A stretch of DNA of 22,226 nucleotides, taken from positions 1 to 22,226 of the forward strand of contig JAFWWR010000280.1 of the NCBI GenBank assembly GCA_017518025.1, in the 5' to 3' direction. Both the position numbers and the translations under genes were made by a program. The notes beneath the pieces are model-generated. The model was not told the DNA's origin, did no database searches, and saw only the letters and a list, made by a program, of their open reading frames with translations. This document shows, piece after piece, positions 15,307 to 22,226 of this stretch. This DNA comes from Clostridia bacterium. Its GTDB lineage: Bacteria > Bacillota > Clostridia > Oscillospirales > CAG-272. The first letter of the stretch is position 1. Each line of letters opens with the position of its first letter.

Positions 15307-18177
15307 TCAGTTGATCCTGTCCCTCGCAGGATTCTCGACCGAATAGAACGTACTTCCCACCTCGGCTCCGTTCCTGACGAGGAACGTGAGATACTGGGAG
15401 GTAAAGGGATAGAATACGTGCACGGAAAGTCCCTGCGAGAATCCGCTTCTCGTCCTGAGATTATAGACCGAACTCATGAAGAACGACGAATTCGGATCCA
15501 TGTAGTAGGTGTTATTTCTCAGGATCGTTCCCTTCGTCTGTCCGAACGCCACGTTGGAGGTGGCGAGGCCGAACTCGGTGGAGATGATATTCACGTTGTT
15601 CTCGAAGTGGATGTTTTCGTAAACAGTATCATTCACTCCGTAATCCGTATAGAGGAAGGCGGAGCGCCTGTCCGTGCGGACGTCGCAGAAACCGATACCG
15701 TTGTTGATCACATAGTTATCGGTGATGAACAGGTTGACCAGCTCGTGCGGATATCCGCCGTGGTTGAAGAACTCGTAGGACAGATCGCATCTGTCGAGAA
15801 CGCAGCCGGACGAGCAGAAGTTGCGCATATTACCGGAATACCCCTGAGTCGAGGCGGCGGCGTCGTATACGTCCTTGAAGTAGCAGTCGTTCACGAAAAC
15901 GCCGTTGCAAGCGCCCCAGTTCTGGACTGCGTTGCCGAATCTCACGGTACGGTCCGCATCGGGATCCTCAAGAATATCCTTTACCCTCGTCTGATACTGG
16001 CCGCCGATCCAGTCGAACACGCAGTTCGTGACGTAAAAGTTCTCCGCGTCGTACGTCGACAATGCGCAACCGCCGGTATACTGCAGCGTCATGTTATCGA
16101 CTCTGGTCGGCACCGTGGTCTTCGTGTATTCGCCGAGGTATTCGACAAGCTCGCCGTCCTTTGAAATGTTGATCTCGTCGTAGAACTCGCCGGGGTTGCC
16201 CTTGTCGCAATAGACCCACAAACCGCCGTTTATTCTGTCGCCGATGTACTCGAGGTTATGCTTCAAGTCGCCGGGGGAGCTGAACGGCACGCCGCCGCTC
16301 TCGAAGACCTCCTCGCCGTTGCTGACCCAGCCGTAGGGTTTGGTTTCCGCGCCGTTGAACGGATCGATCGGGTCAGAGGCGATCACGAAAATGCCCCAGC
16401 TCTCTTTTCCGTCCTTCTTGAAGACGATATTTCCGGGCATCCCGGCGTAATCCGAGTCCAGCTTCCACACGTTGGGCCAATCCGTGGAGACCCAGGTCCC
16501 GGATGCGCTGCCGATGTCGAGACGGTTGCTCAGCACCGGCTTCTCTCCGGTGCCGTAGGCGCCGTAAATCACGCCCGGGATGACCATTAGCTTGTCGTAC
16601 TTGCCGTTTTCGTTGAGATTGAAGACGCTGCCTCTCTCCAGGAACACTCCGTCGCCGATCTTTACGGTCGAAGTGAAGATATTATTTTCGGCGTCCCAGA
16701 CTTTATAGAGATTATTGAAGGTCTTCCAGGGCTTCGAGGGCGAGAGACCGTCGTTTTTGTCGTTTCCGCGGATGGACGAAATATAGTAGCACTTGCCCTT
16801 CACGTCGCTCTCGTCATAGCCGGACTTGCTGTTTTTGATCTTATCGACCTGAGCGTAGGCCGCGTTGTACGCGCCGAGAAGATCCCCGTCGGAGGCGGTC
16901 CTGACCTCGACGGCTTCCCCGCCCTTGTCGGTGAGCTGATCCGTGTGCGCGGAGGGATCGAACGCGGCGGCTGCCGCCTCATCCGGGAATGCGGCGAAGT
17001 ATCTGAGGCGCAGAGGCCCCGTGCCGTTGAGCGTCAGGGAGATCCTGAAGGAGTTCTCGGGAGTGAATCCGCTGCCCGTCGTATCGGCGATCAGATACTG
17101 CCAACCGTCGGCCTCTTCTCCTGTCGTGTACGCGCATTCCTTATCGCCGCGGAAATCGCTCCACATAATAAACGACGCGGAGCCGCCCTCGGGAAGCGAA
17201 AAGCCGAAGCGGACAAAGGGATATTCGTCGAGGTCGATCATATCCATCATCGTGTCGACGCTGAAGCAGTGCGGTCCCACGTTCTCGTTGGGGTCGGTCC
17301 GTCTTTTGAGACCGACTCCGTAGATGTTGTCTCCCCGCAGGGCGTAGTAGAACATTAGGCCGTTCTCGTCCTCGGCGAGGTACGGGACGGTCTGGTCCTC
17401 CATGACGCCTACTCCCTCGTACGAGGAGCCGAGCGCGGTGCCCGAGTAATAGAGATCCCAGGCGTTCATGAGGATGTAGTCGCCGTCCGCGGCTTTATAG
17501 TCGGGAGTTATCGGGTCTCCGATGGCGAGATTCTTCACCATCTTGTCAAGGCGCGTCATGACGGTCGCCGCCTGCGCCCGGGTCAGTTTGCCCTTCGGGT
17601 CGAAGGTGCCGTCGTTGTTGCCCTCGATGATGCCGAGGACGCGCATATTGTCAACGTGGGACACGGCGTATTTCGAAACTTTTTTATCGTCGGTGAAAAA
17701 TGACGCGGGGTCGGGGTTCTTCGTGGGAATGATCCCCGTGTAATCGATAAAGCGGGAAATGATCGCCGCCATCTGCTCTCTCGTCAGGGACTCGTTCGGG
17801 TGGAAGGTCTTGTCCGGGTACCCATTGACGATGCCGTTTTCAGCCGCCCAGCCGACGTAACCCGCGTACCACTTCCCTTTTTTCACCGTCACGTCGGTGA
17901 AGGCGTCGGTGACTTTTTCCTCAACGCCCCACAGCCGGCCGAGCATGGTGACGAACATGGCGCGCGTAACGGAGGTGTTCGGCTCGAAGGTGGTGGGAGT
18001 CATGCCGTTCATAATGCCGTTGTTGAAAACGTACTCGACGGAGGCATAGTACCACGACTTGCTCTTTACGTCGGTAAACGGAAGATCGCCGTCGGCGGAA
18101 AACGCCGTTACCGCCGCGGGAAGAAGCATTGTCACTGCGAGCAGAAGCGCGAGAGCTGCGCGAATGATCTTTTTCAT
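15307..18177 (-). CDS. SLH-anchored right-handed beta-helix surface protein
   Basis: The 956-residue exported protein has a signal peptide (1-28), then three SLH domains (about 32-78, 92-142, 158-212) for cell-wall anchoring. Residues about 225-450 form an unrecognised beta-rich domain, followed by an Ala-rich segment. A right-handed beta-helix of the pectate-lyase/DUF1565 superfamily begins near residue 463: YYISSIRGNDKNDGLSPSKPW is the typical entry strand, followed by many short strands with Asn and Gly turns (for example NNYVINNG-type and NNTYYM) up to about 900. Such folds usually bind or cut polysaccharides; I see no catalytic set I can name, so a lyase, hydrolase or adhesin role stays open. 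A GAGG ribosome site lies 8 bases before the ATG. It is the last gene of the surface cluster and the second SLH protein of the window. Confidence 0.8.
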   Translation of the reverse strand: MKKIIRAALALLLAVTMLLPAAVTAFSADGDLPFTDVKSKSWYYASVEYVFNNGIMNGMTPTTFEPNTSVTRAMFVTMLGRLWGVEEKVTDAFTDVTVKKGKWYAGYVGWAAENGIVNGYPDKTFHPNESLTREQMAAIISRFIDYTGIIPTKNPDPASFFTDDKKVSKYAVSHVDNMRVLGIIEGNNDGTFDPKGKLTRAQAATVMTRLDKMVKNLAIGDPITPDYKAADGDYILMNAWDLYYSGTALGSSYEGVGVMEDQTVPYLAEDENGLMFYYALRGDNIYGVGLKRRTDPNENVGPHCFSVDTMMDMIDLDEYPFVRFGFSLPEGGSASFIMWSDFRGDKECAYTTGEEADGWQYLIADTTGSGFTPENSFRISLTLNGTGPLRLRYFAAFPDEAAAAAFDPSAHTDQLTDKGGEAVEVRTASDGDLLGAYNAAYAQVDKIKNSKSGYDESDVKGKCYYISSIRGNDKNDGLSPSKPWKTFNNLYKVWDAENNIFTSTVKIGDGVFLERGSVFNLNENGKYDKLMVIPGVIYGAYGTGEKPVLSNRLDIGSASGTWVSTDWPNVWKLDSDYAGMPGNIVFKKDGKESWGIFVIASDPIDPFNGAETKPYGWVSNGEEVFESGGVPFSSPGDLKHNLEYIGDRINGGLWVYCDKGNPGEFYDEINISKDGELVEYLGEYTKTTVPTRVDNMTLQYTGGCALSTYDAENFYVTNCVFDWIGGQYQTRVKDILEDPDADRTVRFGNAVQNWGACNGVFVNDCYFKDVYDAAASTQGYSGNMRNFCSSGCVLDRCDLSYEFFNHGGYPHELVNLFITDNYVINNGIGFCDVRTDRRSAFLYTDYGVNDTVYENIHFENNVNIISTEFGLATSNVAFGQTKGTILRNNTYYMDPNSSFFMSSVYNLRTRSGFSQGLSVHVFYPFTSQYLTFLVRNGAEVGSTFYSVENPARDRIN

Positions 18178-18205
18178 ATTTTGACCTCTTCGTGAAATAT
18201 TGAAA

Positions 18206-18233
18206 GATACGGAAGAGGGGGCCCTTCCGTATC
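18206..18233 (-). terminator. Intercistronic hairpin, partial terminator or attenuator
   Basis: Arms GATACGGAAG (18206-18215) and CTTCCGTATC (18224-18233) enclose an 8-base loop. On the transcribed - strand a TTTCAATATTT tail follows. Only about 28 bases separate the hairpin from the next start codon, and no promoter is visible in them. Some read-through is therefore expected, and the SLH beta-helix gene would be expressed at a lower level. Confidence 0.6.
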
Positions 18234-18249
18234 CTTCATTATCGGCTTA

Positions 18250-19386
18250 TCAGAATTTACGCTTTTTGATTACGATCGCCGCTCCGGCGCTGAGAGCCGA
18301 GACCGCGGCTATCAACACCATGGGATCGCCGGTAGTCGGGGCGACGGTCCTCTGACCGGGCTGCTGCTGGCTTACGGGCGCCTCGGGATCGGATACGGGA
18401 TCCTGACCGGGATTCTCGGGATCGGGCGAAGTGCCCGGATCGGTCGCTTCCGTTCCGGGATCGGTGTCGGGAGTGGGTTCGGTTCCGGGAGCAGGTTCGG
18501 TACCCGGTTCTGTCTCGGTCGCCTGCTCGACCACCGGTTCCATGGAAATAATGCCGTGAGCGCCGGAGTAGTCGCTGATAATGCGGCGGGTGGTCATGTA
18601 GCCGCCGTCGCCGAGAGAAACGGCGTAGGTGGCGCTCTCCTCGAAATTATGTCCCTTGCTTCCGCCGGTGAGGGAGATGGTGAAATAGAAATCAGACCCG
18701 TCAACGGGAAGAGATCCGCTGATCTGCTCGCTCTTGAGAACGGACTCCAGAGGGAAAGTCGCCTCATATGTTACGGTACGACCGTCGACTCTGACGTAGT
18801 AATCCGTACCCTCCGTGAGACTGAGCGCTCCGGTGTGTCCGTCTGCCCAATATGAGCCGACAAGGATCTCGCCAGTATCAGTGTTTATACCGAAACTTCT
18901 GTAGAGATACTCGTTATCCCAGTCGTCCGGGTTGTCGATCTTGAAGAGACCGCCGAACTGGAACATGAAGAACTCGTCGCCAAGGAACTGCTTGCCGTTT
19001 TCTTCGTGAAGGGTCGTGGGATACGTTCCCTCGCAGTGCGGATCTTCAAGAAGAGTCGCCTGTGCCGCAAAGTTCAGTCCGTTTTCATCCCAGGACGCGT
19101 AGAAGTGAACGTTCTGCAGAAAATCACACGCGGCCATGAGAAGCTCGCCGGAACCGTTCCAGGTGAGAAGCATATCGGTGGTGTCGGAATTTCTGTTGAT
19201 CTCGATCTCGTTATACTCGCCCTGGGAGATCACACCGTCGTGGACCACCGCGCCCGGAGCAGCTCTCTTTATCTGAGCTTCGACCTTACAGCCGTTGTCA
19301 GGGTTGAGAGCGCCGGCAAATGCATGAACCGCGAAGAGTGACGCGATCATGAGCGCCGTCAGAAGAACGGCAAAAAACTTCTTCAT
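18250..19386 (-). CDS. Exported protein with CBM9/DOMON-like domain and sortase-type tail (paralog 2)
   Basis: The 378-residue protein has a signal peptide (1-24, HAFA), a beta-sandwich domain (about 33-285) and a Pro/Thr/Glu/Gly-rich spacer (about 288-347). The tail has APTTGDP (349-355), a hydrophobic helix and the basic end KKRKF. This is the layout of a sortase substrate, though the motif is not LPxTG. The beta domain starts VVHDGVISQGEYNEIEI, resembling CBM9-like sugar-binding or DOMON-type domains; the assignment is tentative. It is closely similar over its length to the next protein upstream (shared segments RAAPGAVVHDG, LEDPHCEG versus QEDPHCEG, DEFFMFQFGGLFKID, VDGRTVTYE, AVSLGDGG), so the pair arose by duplication. 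A strong AAAGGAG site precedes the ATG. Ligand unknown. Confidence 0.75.
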   Translation of the reverse strand: MKKFFAVLLTALMIASLFAVHAFAGALNPDNGCKVEAQIKRAAPGAVVHDGVISQGEYNEIEINRNSDTTDMLLTWNGSGELLMAACDFLQNVHFYASWDENGLNFAAQATLLEDPHCEGTYPTTLHEENGKQFLGDEFFMFQFGGLFKIDNPDDWDNEYLYRSFGINTDTGEILVGSYWADGHTGALSLTEGTDYYVRVDGRTVTYEATFPLESVLKSEQISGSLPVDGSDFYFTISLTGGSKGHNFEESATYAVSLGDGGYMTTRRIISDYSGAHGIISMEPVVEQATETEPGTEPAPGTEPTPDTDPGTEATDPGTSPDPENPGQDPVSDPEAPVSQQQPGQRTVAPTTGDPMVLIAAVSALSAGAAIVIKKRKF

Positions 19387-19401
19387 CTTATTATCTCCTT
19401 T

Positions 19402-19417
19402 CGTTATTCAAATAACG
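19402..19417. other. Small inverted repeat before the ribosome site of paralog 2
   Basis: CGTTAT-TCAA-ATAACG, 6-bp arms, ends directly next to the AAAGGAG ribosome site of the 18250-19386 gene. It could be an mRNA hairpin that affects stability or translation. The other paralog has a different small hairpin in the same place. Low confidence in function. Confidence 0.3.
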
Positions 19418-19436
19418 ATAAATTGATGACTGACAA

Positions 19437-20603
19437 TCAGAATCTGCGTTTTTTGATGATAAGGGCCGTGCCCGCGCCGAGGACAGAGAAGACCGCAAGG
19501 ACGATCATCGGGTCGCCGGTGGCGGGAGCGTTCGAGCCGGCTCCCGGATTCTGAGCGTTGCCGGGGCCCTGAACGGGATCGGGATTCGTGGGATCGTTGT
19601 TTCCGGTGTTGTTATTGTTGCCGGGATCCTCGACGTTACCGGGCTCGGTGGCGCCGGGTTCCGTCGAGCCGGGCTCCGTCGTTCCGGGTTCGGTCGTGCC
19701 GGGCTCGGTGGGAGCAGTCGTCTCGCCGGGGCCTTCGCCGGTCACCGTCTCATTGGAAATGATACCGTGAGTGCCGGAGAAATCGCTGATAAGACGGGGA
19801 GACGTCATGAATCCGCCGTCGCCGAGAGATACGGCGTAAGTCTGGTTGTCGCTGTGATTGACGCCCTGGCTTCCGCCGGTCAGGGAGATGGTGAAGAAGA
19901 ATTCGGTCCCGTCAACGGGAATCGAGTCCTTGATATCCTCTGCCTTAAACACGGTTTCGATGGGATAAGTCATCTCGTAAGTGACCGTGCGGCCGTCAAC
20001 CCGTACGAAATAGTCTCTGCCCGCTTCCTGACTGAGGGCGCCGGTGCGGCCGTGGTCCCAGTACCAACCGTAGAGCTGTTCGTTCGTCTCGGTGTTCAAA
20101 CCGATGGAACGGTAAACGACCGATTCGTTGACCCCCTCTTCGGGATCGTCGATCTTGAACAGACCGCCGAACTGGAACATAAAGAACTCGTCGCTGGGGA
20201 AGGTCTTGCCTTCATATTCGGTAAACTCAGTCGGGAAAATCCCCTCGCAGTGCGGGTCCTCCTGGAGAGTGGCCTGCGCCGCCATGTTGATGCCGTTTTC
20301 ATCCCAGGAAATATAGAAATGGGCCGTCTTCAGCATTTCGCAGGCGCTTTCGAGAAGCGCGCCCGCGCCGTCCCACGACATGAGAAGGTCGGTGGTGTCC
20401 GGATTCCGGTTGATTTCTATTTCGTTGTACTCACCGGGAGAAATAATCCCGTCGTGAACAACGGCACCGGGCGCCGCCCTTTTGACCGTTACCTCTGTTT
20501 TGCATCCTCCCGCCGGGTTGAACGCGGCGGCGAACGTGTGTACCGCCATGAGCGACGCGACTATGAGGACCGACAAAACTACTGCGAATCCTTTTTTAAA
20601 CAT
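19437..20603 (-). CDS. Exported protein with CBM9/DOMON-like domain and sortase-type tail (paralog 1)
   Basis: The 388-residue paralog of the protein encoded just downstream has a signal peptide (1-25), a beta-sandwich domain (about 34-288) with VVHDGIISPGEYNEIEI, HFYISWDENGINMAAQA and DEFFMFQFGGLFKID, a long low-complexity spacer (about 290-357) with five TEPG units and an Asn/Gly/Pro-rich part, and the tail APATGDP (359-365), hydrophobic helix and KKRRF. The sandwich probably binds a ligand such as a sugar; family recognition (CBM9 or DOMON-like) is tentative. The spacer should carry the domain through the cell wall. AAAGGAG lies 7 bases before the ATG. It is transcribed after the solute-binding protein gene, 60 bases away, and before paralog 2, 50 bases away. 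The two differ mainly in spacer composition. Confidence 0.75.
   Translation of the reverse strand: MFKKGFAVVLSVLIVASLMAVHTFAAAFNPAGGCKTEVTVKRAAPGAVVHDGIISPGEYNEIEINRNPDTTDLLMSWDGAGALLESACEMLKTAHFYISWDENGINMAAQATLQEDPHCEGIFPTEFTEYEGKTFPSDEFFMFQFGGLFKIDDPEEGVNESVVYRSIGLNTETNEQLYGWYWDHGRTGALSQEAGRDYFVRVDGRTVTYEMTYPIETVFKAEDIKDSIPVDGTEFFFTISLTGGSQGVNHSDNQTYAVSLGDGGFMTSPRLISDFSGTHGIISNETVTGEGPGETTAPTEPGTTEPGTTEPGSTEPGATEPGNVEDPGNNNNTGNNDPTNPDPVQGPGNAQNPGAGSNAPATGDPMIVLAVFSVLGAGTALIIKKRRF
19638..19709 (-). repeat. TEPG tandem repeat in the wall-spanning spacer
   Basis: Five TEPG units (residues 299-322) separated by one residue each give an approximately 15-bp tandem repeat in DNA. Such repeats can change number by slippage or recombination, altering spacer length. 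The paralog at 18250-19386 has a related but irregular spacer. Confidence 0.7.
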
Positions 20604-20620
20604 ATAAATTCTCCTTTCAT

Positions 20621-20633
20621 GCCGCCTTGCGGC
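20621..20633. other. Small GC hairpin before the ribosome site of paralog 1
   Basis: GCCGC-CTT-GCGGC, 5-bp arms with 3-base loop, lies shortly before the AAAGGAG of the 19437-20603 gene in the 60-base gap after the solute-binding protein gene. It has no T-run, so it is not a terminator. Possible stabilising or processing element. Confidence 0.3.
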
Positions 20634-20663
20634 TATGTTTCATATTTTATTTTTTATTCAAAT

Positions 20664-22148
20664 TCAGTCCGCCTTGTTGACCGTTTTGACAAGATTCTTC
20701 GCCATGGAATTTGCAACGCGCGACATACCGTTGTATGTGGAAGCAAACGCGCTGTTATCGTATACAAGTCCGTATTCCACGGTATTGAGAAAATCTCCGA
20801 ACCCGTTCATGCTTCCGTTATCGAAGAGAGACGCCATATCGTAAACCTTTGAGGAAAAGATCACGTCAAGCATGTCCATGGACTCGCTGTCGAAGACGCT
20901 CTGCCCTTTGAGAAGCTTCTCATAGTACGCGGACTTGATGTATTTCTCTCCCAGGGCGCCCATCGCCTCGGTCACGGTGTCGGTAAGGTCAAGATCCTTG
21001 AGCGACTTCGGAAGATATACTGCGGAATCGTAACCCACGGCTGCAAAAGAGCGGTACTGTTTCTGATTTACATCCAGCTTCGGCATCGGGAGGATCCCGA
21101 ACTTCACGTCGTACGATCTCAGATTTATGGCTCCGAGCGTCACCGTGAAGTCGAACAGAGCGCGGCCGTCGATGAAGTATTCTTCGAGCTTGTCGGTTCC
21201 GTATTTAGTCTCGTTGCGCTCCCCGCGTCTGATGTTGACGAAAACAGTCTGCGATTCGTCCGAGAATGCGGGACATATCTTGTCGGCCAGATCCGACCAC
21301 TCCTTCGGGAGTTTGTCCGGAACGTAAGGATTACCGTCCTCATCGAATTCCGTGATCCTGTAGCCGGAAGAAAACAGGAAATTGACTCCGCTCGGGCAGA
21401 AATACCTCCATGTCCCGCCGCCGTCGGGGCCGCCGGTGTTCTCGGGAACGGCTCCGGCGATCTCAAACATCCTGTCGACGGTCCAGGTACCGTCCCGCAC
21501 CGAGTCGTACATCTCGCTGTCGTCGATCCCGTACATGGCTGTCACGTCTTTGTTGAACAGAACGCATGCGGAATCAAGGTAGTTGTTGACCATAATAGGG
21601 CCGGTCAGGAAGAACAGCCTTCCGGAAACGGAATAATAGTCCCGTAGTCCGTCGATCCACCATTCTTTGTCAAGATCCACGCGGGTGAGATCGTCCGTGC
21701 TGCGGATCACTCCGGCGTTAAGCAGAAACTGCCCGACGGTAAGGATCGAACCATGCGCCAGGTCGTAAGAATCTCCGCCCGCGGCGACCTCATTTATGAC
21801 CTTGTCGCCCGTTTCGTCACCGTCGACCGTTTTGACGGGATCCCAGACGATCCCGAAAATGTCTTCCAGATCGCGCTGCCTGTAATACAAAGCGTCGCTG
21901 CTGATTTCTCCTGTTTCCTCATCCTTGACGGGATAATTACTGTATTTGTCGTCGTCCTTGCCTATGAAGGTGAAGGTGACTCCTTCAAAATCCGATCCAT
22001 CGGCAAGGGCCTTGACGTATTCGGAAATCTCATCTCCGTTTGTGTTATATTCACCGCCGCTTCTGCTCCTTCCGTTACTTTTGCATCCGAAAAGGAGGGG
22101 GACGGTTATCAATAACACAAGGACCGTAGAAACGATTTTCTTGTTCAT
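20664..22148 (-). CDS. Lipoprotein solute-binding protein of a sugar-type ABC transporter
   Basis: The 494-residue lipoprotein has a short signal sequence with lipobox LFGC (Cys22), a Ser/Gly/Asn-rich linker, and a two-lobe solute-binding fold of the family-1 carbohydrate type. Supporting segments are FEGVTFTFIGKDDD, a central PIMVNNYLDSACVLFNKDVTAMYGID stretch (typical hinge and lobe), DGTWTVDRMFEIA and the aromatic-rich middle typical of oligosaccharide binders. Permease and ATPase genes are not inside the window and may lie further right (upstream) or elsewhere. The ribosome site is weak (AGAGA-like) and no promoter is visible between 22149 and 22190, so it is probably not the first gene of its operon. 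Ligand: a glycan fragment released at the surface would fit the neighbours, but this is inference. Confidence 0.8.
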   Translation of the reverse strand: MNKKIVSTVLVLLITVPLLFGCKSNGRSRSGGEYNTNGDEISEYVKALADGSDFEGVTFTFIGKDDDKYSNYPVKDEETGEISSDALYYRQRDLEDIFGIVWDPVKTVDGDETGDKVINEVAAGGDSYDLAHGSILTVGQFLLNAGVIRSTDDLTRVDLDKEWWIDGLRDYYSVSGRLFFLTGPIMVNNYLDSACVLFNKDVTAMYGIDDSEMYDSVRDGTWTVDRMFEIAGAVPENTGGPDGGGTWRYFCPSGVNFLFSSGYRITEFDEDGNPYVPDKLPKEWSDLADKICPAFSDESQTVFVNIRRGERNETKYGTDKLEEYFIDGRALFDFTVTLGAINLRSYDVKFGILPMPKLDVNQKQYRSFAAVGYDSAVYLPKSLKDLDLTDTVTEAMGALGEKYIKSAYYEKLLKGQSVFDSESMDMLDVIFSSKVYDMASLFDNGSMNGFGDFLNTVEYGLVYDNSAFASTYNGMSRVANSMAKNLVKTVNKAD

Positions 22149-22191
22149 GATCTCTGATTACCAACCTTCGACTGCCGTAAATCCGTCCCGT

Positions 22192-22222
22192 GCCGTGCCG
22201 ACCGTTATCAGGTCGGCACGGC
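22192..22222. other. Strong hairpin at the window end
   Basis: Arms GCCGTGCCGACC (22192-22203) and GGTCGGCACGGC (22211-22222) enclose the loop GTTATCA. There is no T-run on the - strand side (it continues ACGGGACGG), and the window ends after AAAC on the other side. It may end the next gene to the right, or act as an intercistronic element before the solute-binding protein gene. Confidence 0.45.
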
Positions 22223-22226
22223 AAAC

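Noticed and set aside
20604..20663. Promoter between the solute-binding protein gene and paralog 1
   Set aside because: TAAAAT occurs on the - strand, but no -35 hexamer lies at proper spacing; the AT-rich stretch alone is not enough.

Overview
The window looks like chromosome of a GC-rich, spore-forming anaerobic member of the Bacillota, probably an uncultured gut-type Clostridia. The evidence is a YunB-type sporulation gene, a DivIVA-like protein, SLH-anchored surface proteins, a DUF1540 protein, a biotin-dependent sodium-pump decarboxylase and strong GGAGG ribosome binding sites. I see no RNA genes, insertion sequences, CRISPR arrays or phage genes. No gene-free stretch exceeds 300 bases.

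Left part (1-1870, + strand): the sporulation gene yunB, then a sigma-A-like promoter, a DivIVA-like coiled-coil protein, and an overlapping gene for the beta subunit of a two-subunit fumarate/tartrate hydratase that has no alpha subunit beside it. A hairpin terminator shared with the converging operon follows.

Positions 1869-7517 (- strand): one tight operon for a membrane-bound, biotin-dependent carboxyl-transfer/decarboxylation machine. In transcription order it encodes a 12S/MmdA-like carboxyltransferase, the small OadG-like membrane subunit, the biotin carrier, the Na+-translocating beta subunit, a 5S/OadA-like carboxyltransferase, and a small winged-helix protein that may be its regulator. 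Two different carboxyltransferases share one biotin carrier and one membrane pump. This suggests a transcarboxylase coupled to, or alternating with, a sodium pump. The operon has a good promoter, and its mRNA probably begins with a stable hairpin.

Positions 7571-12358 (+ strand): divergent from that operon is a single gene for a 1559-residue exported protein. It has three SLH domains, three Cys/His-containing repeats of about 120 residues, beta-sandwich regions, a GH99/WbsX-like glycan-active domain and a C-terminal copper-amine-oxidase-N-like domain.

Positions 12334-15285: a heavy-metal resistance operon on the - strand (SmtB/CadC-type repressor, free HMA metal-binding protein, P1B-type Zn/Cd/Pb ATPase). 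A SmtB-like operator lies at its start site. A six-cysteine DUF1540 gene is transcribed divergently.

Positions 15260-22226 (- strand): a surface and uptake cluster. In transcription order it encodes a lipoprotein sugar-type solute-binding protein, two paralogous exported proteins with Pro/Thr/Glu/Gly-rich linkers and APxTGDP-type cell-wall sorting tails, and an SLH protein with a right-handed beta-helix. With the 1559-residue protein, these genes suggest a bacterium that displays glycan-binding and glycan-active proteins on its surface by two anchoring routes. The most unusual material is the Cys/His repeats of the giant protein, the mixed carboxyltransferase operon and the paired anchored paralogs.
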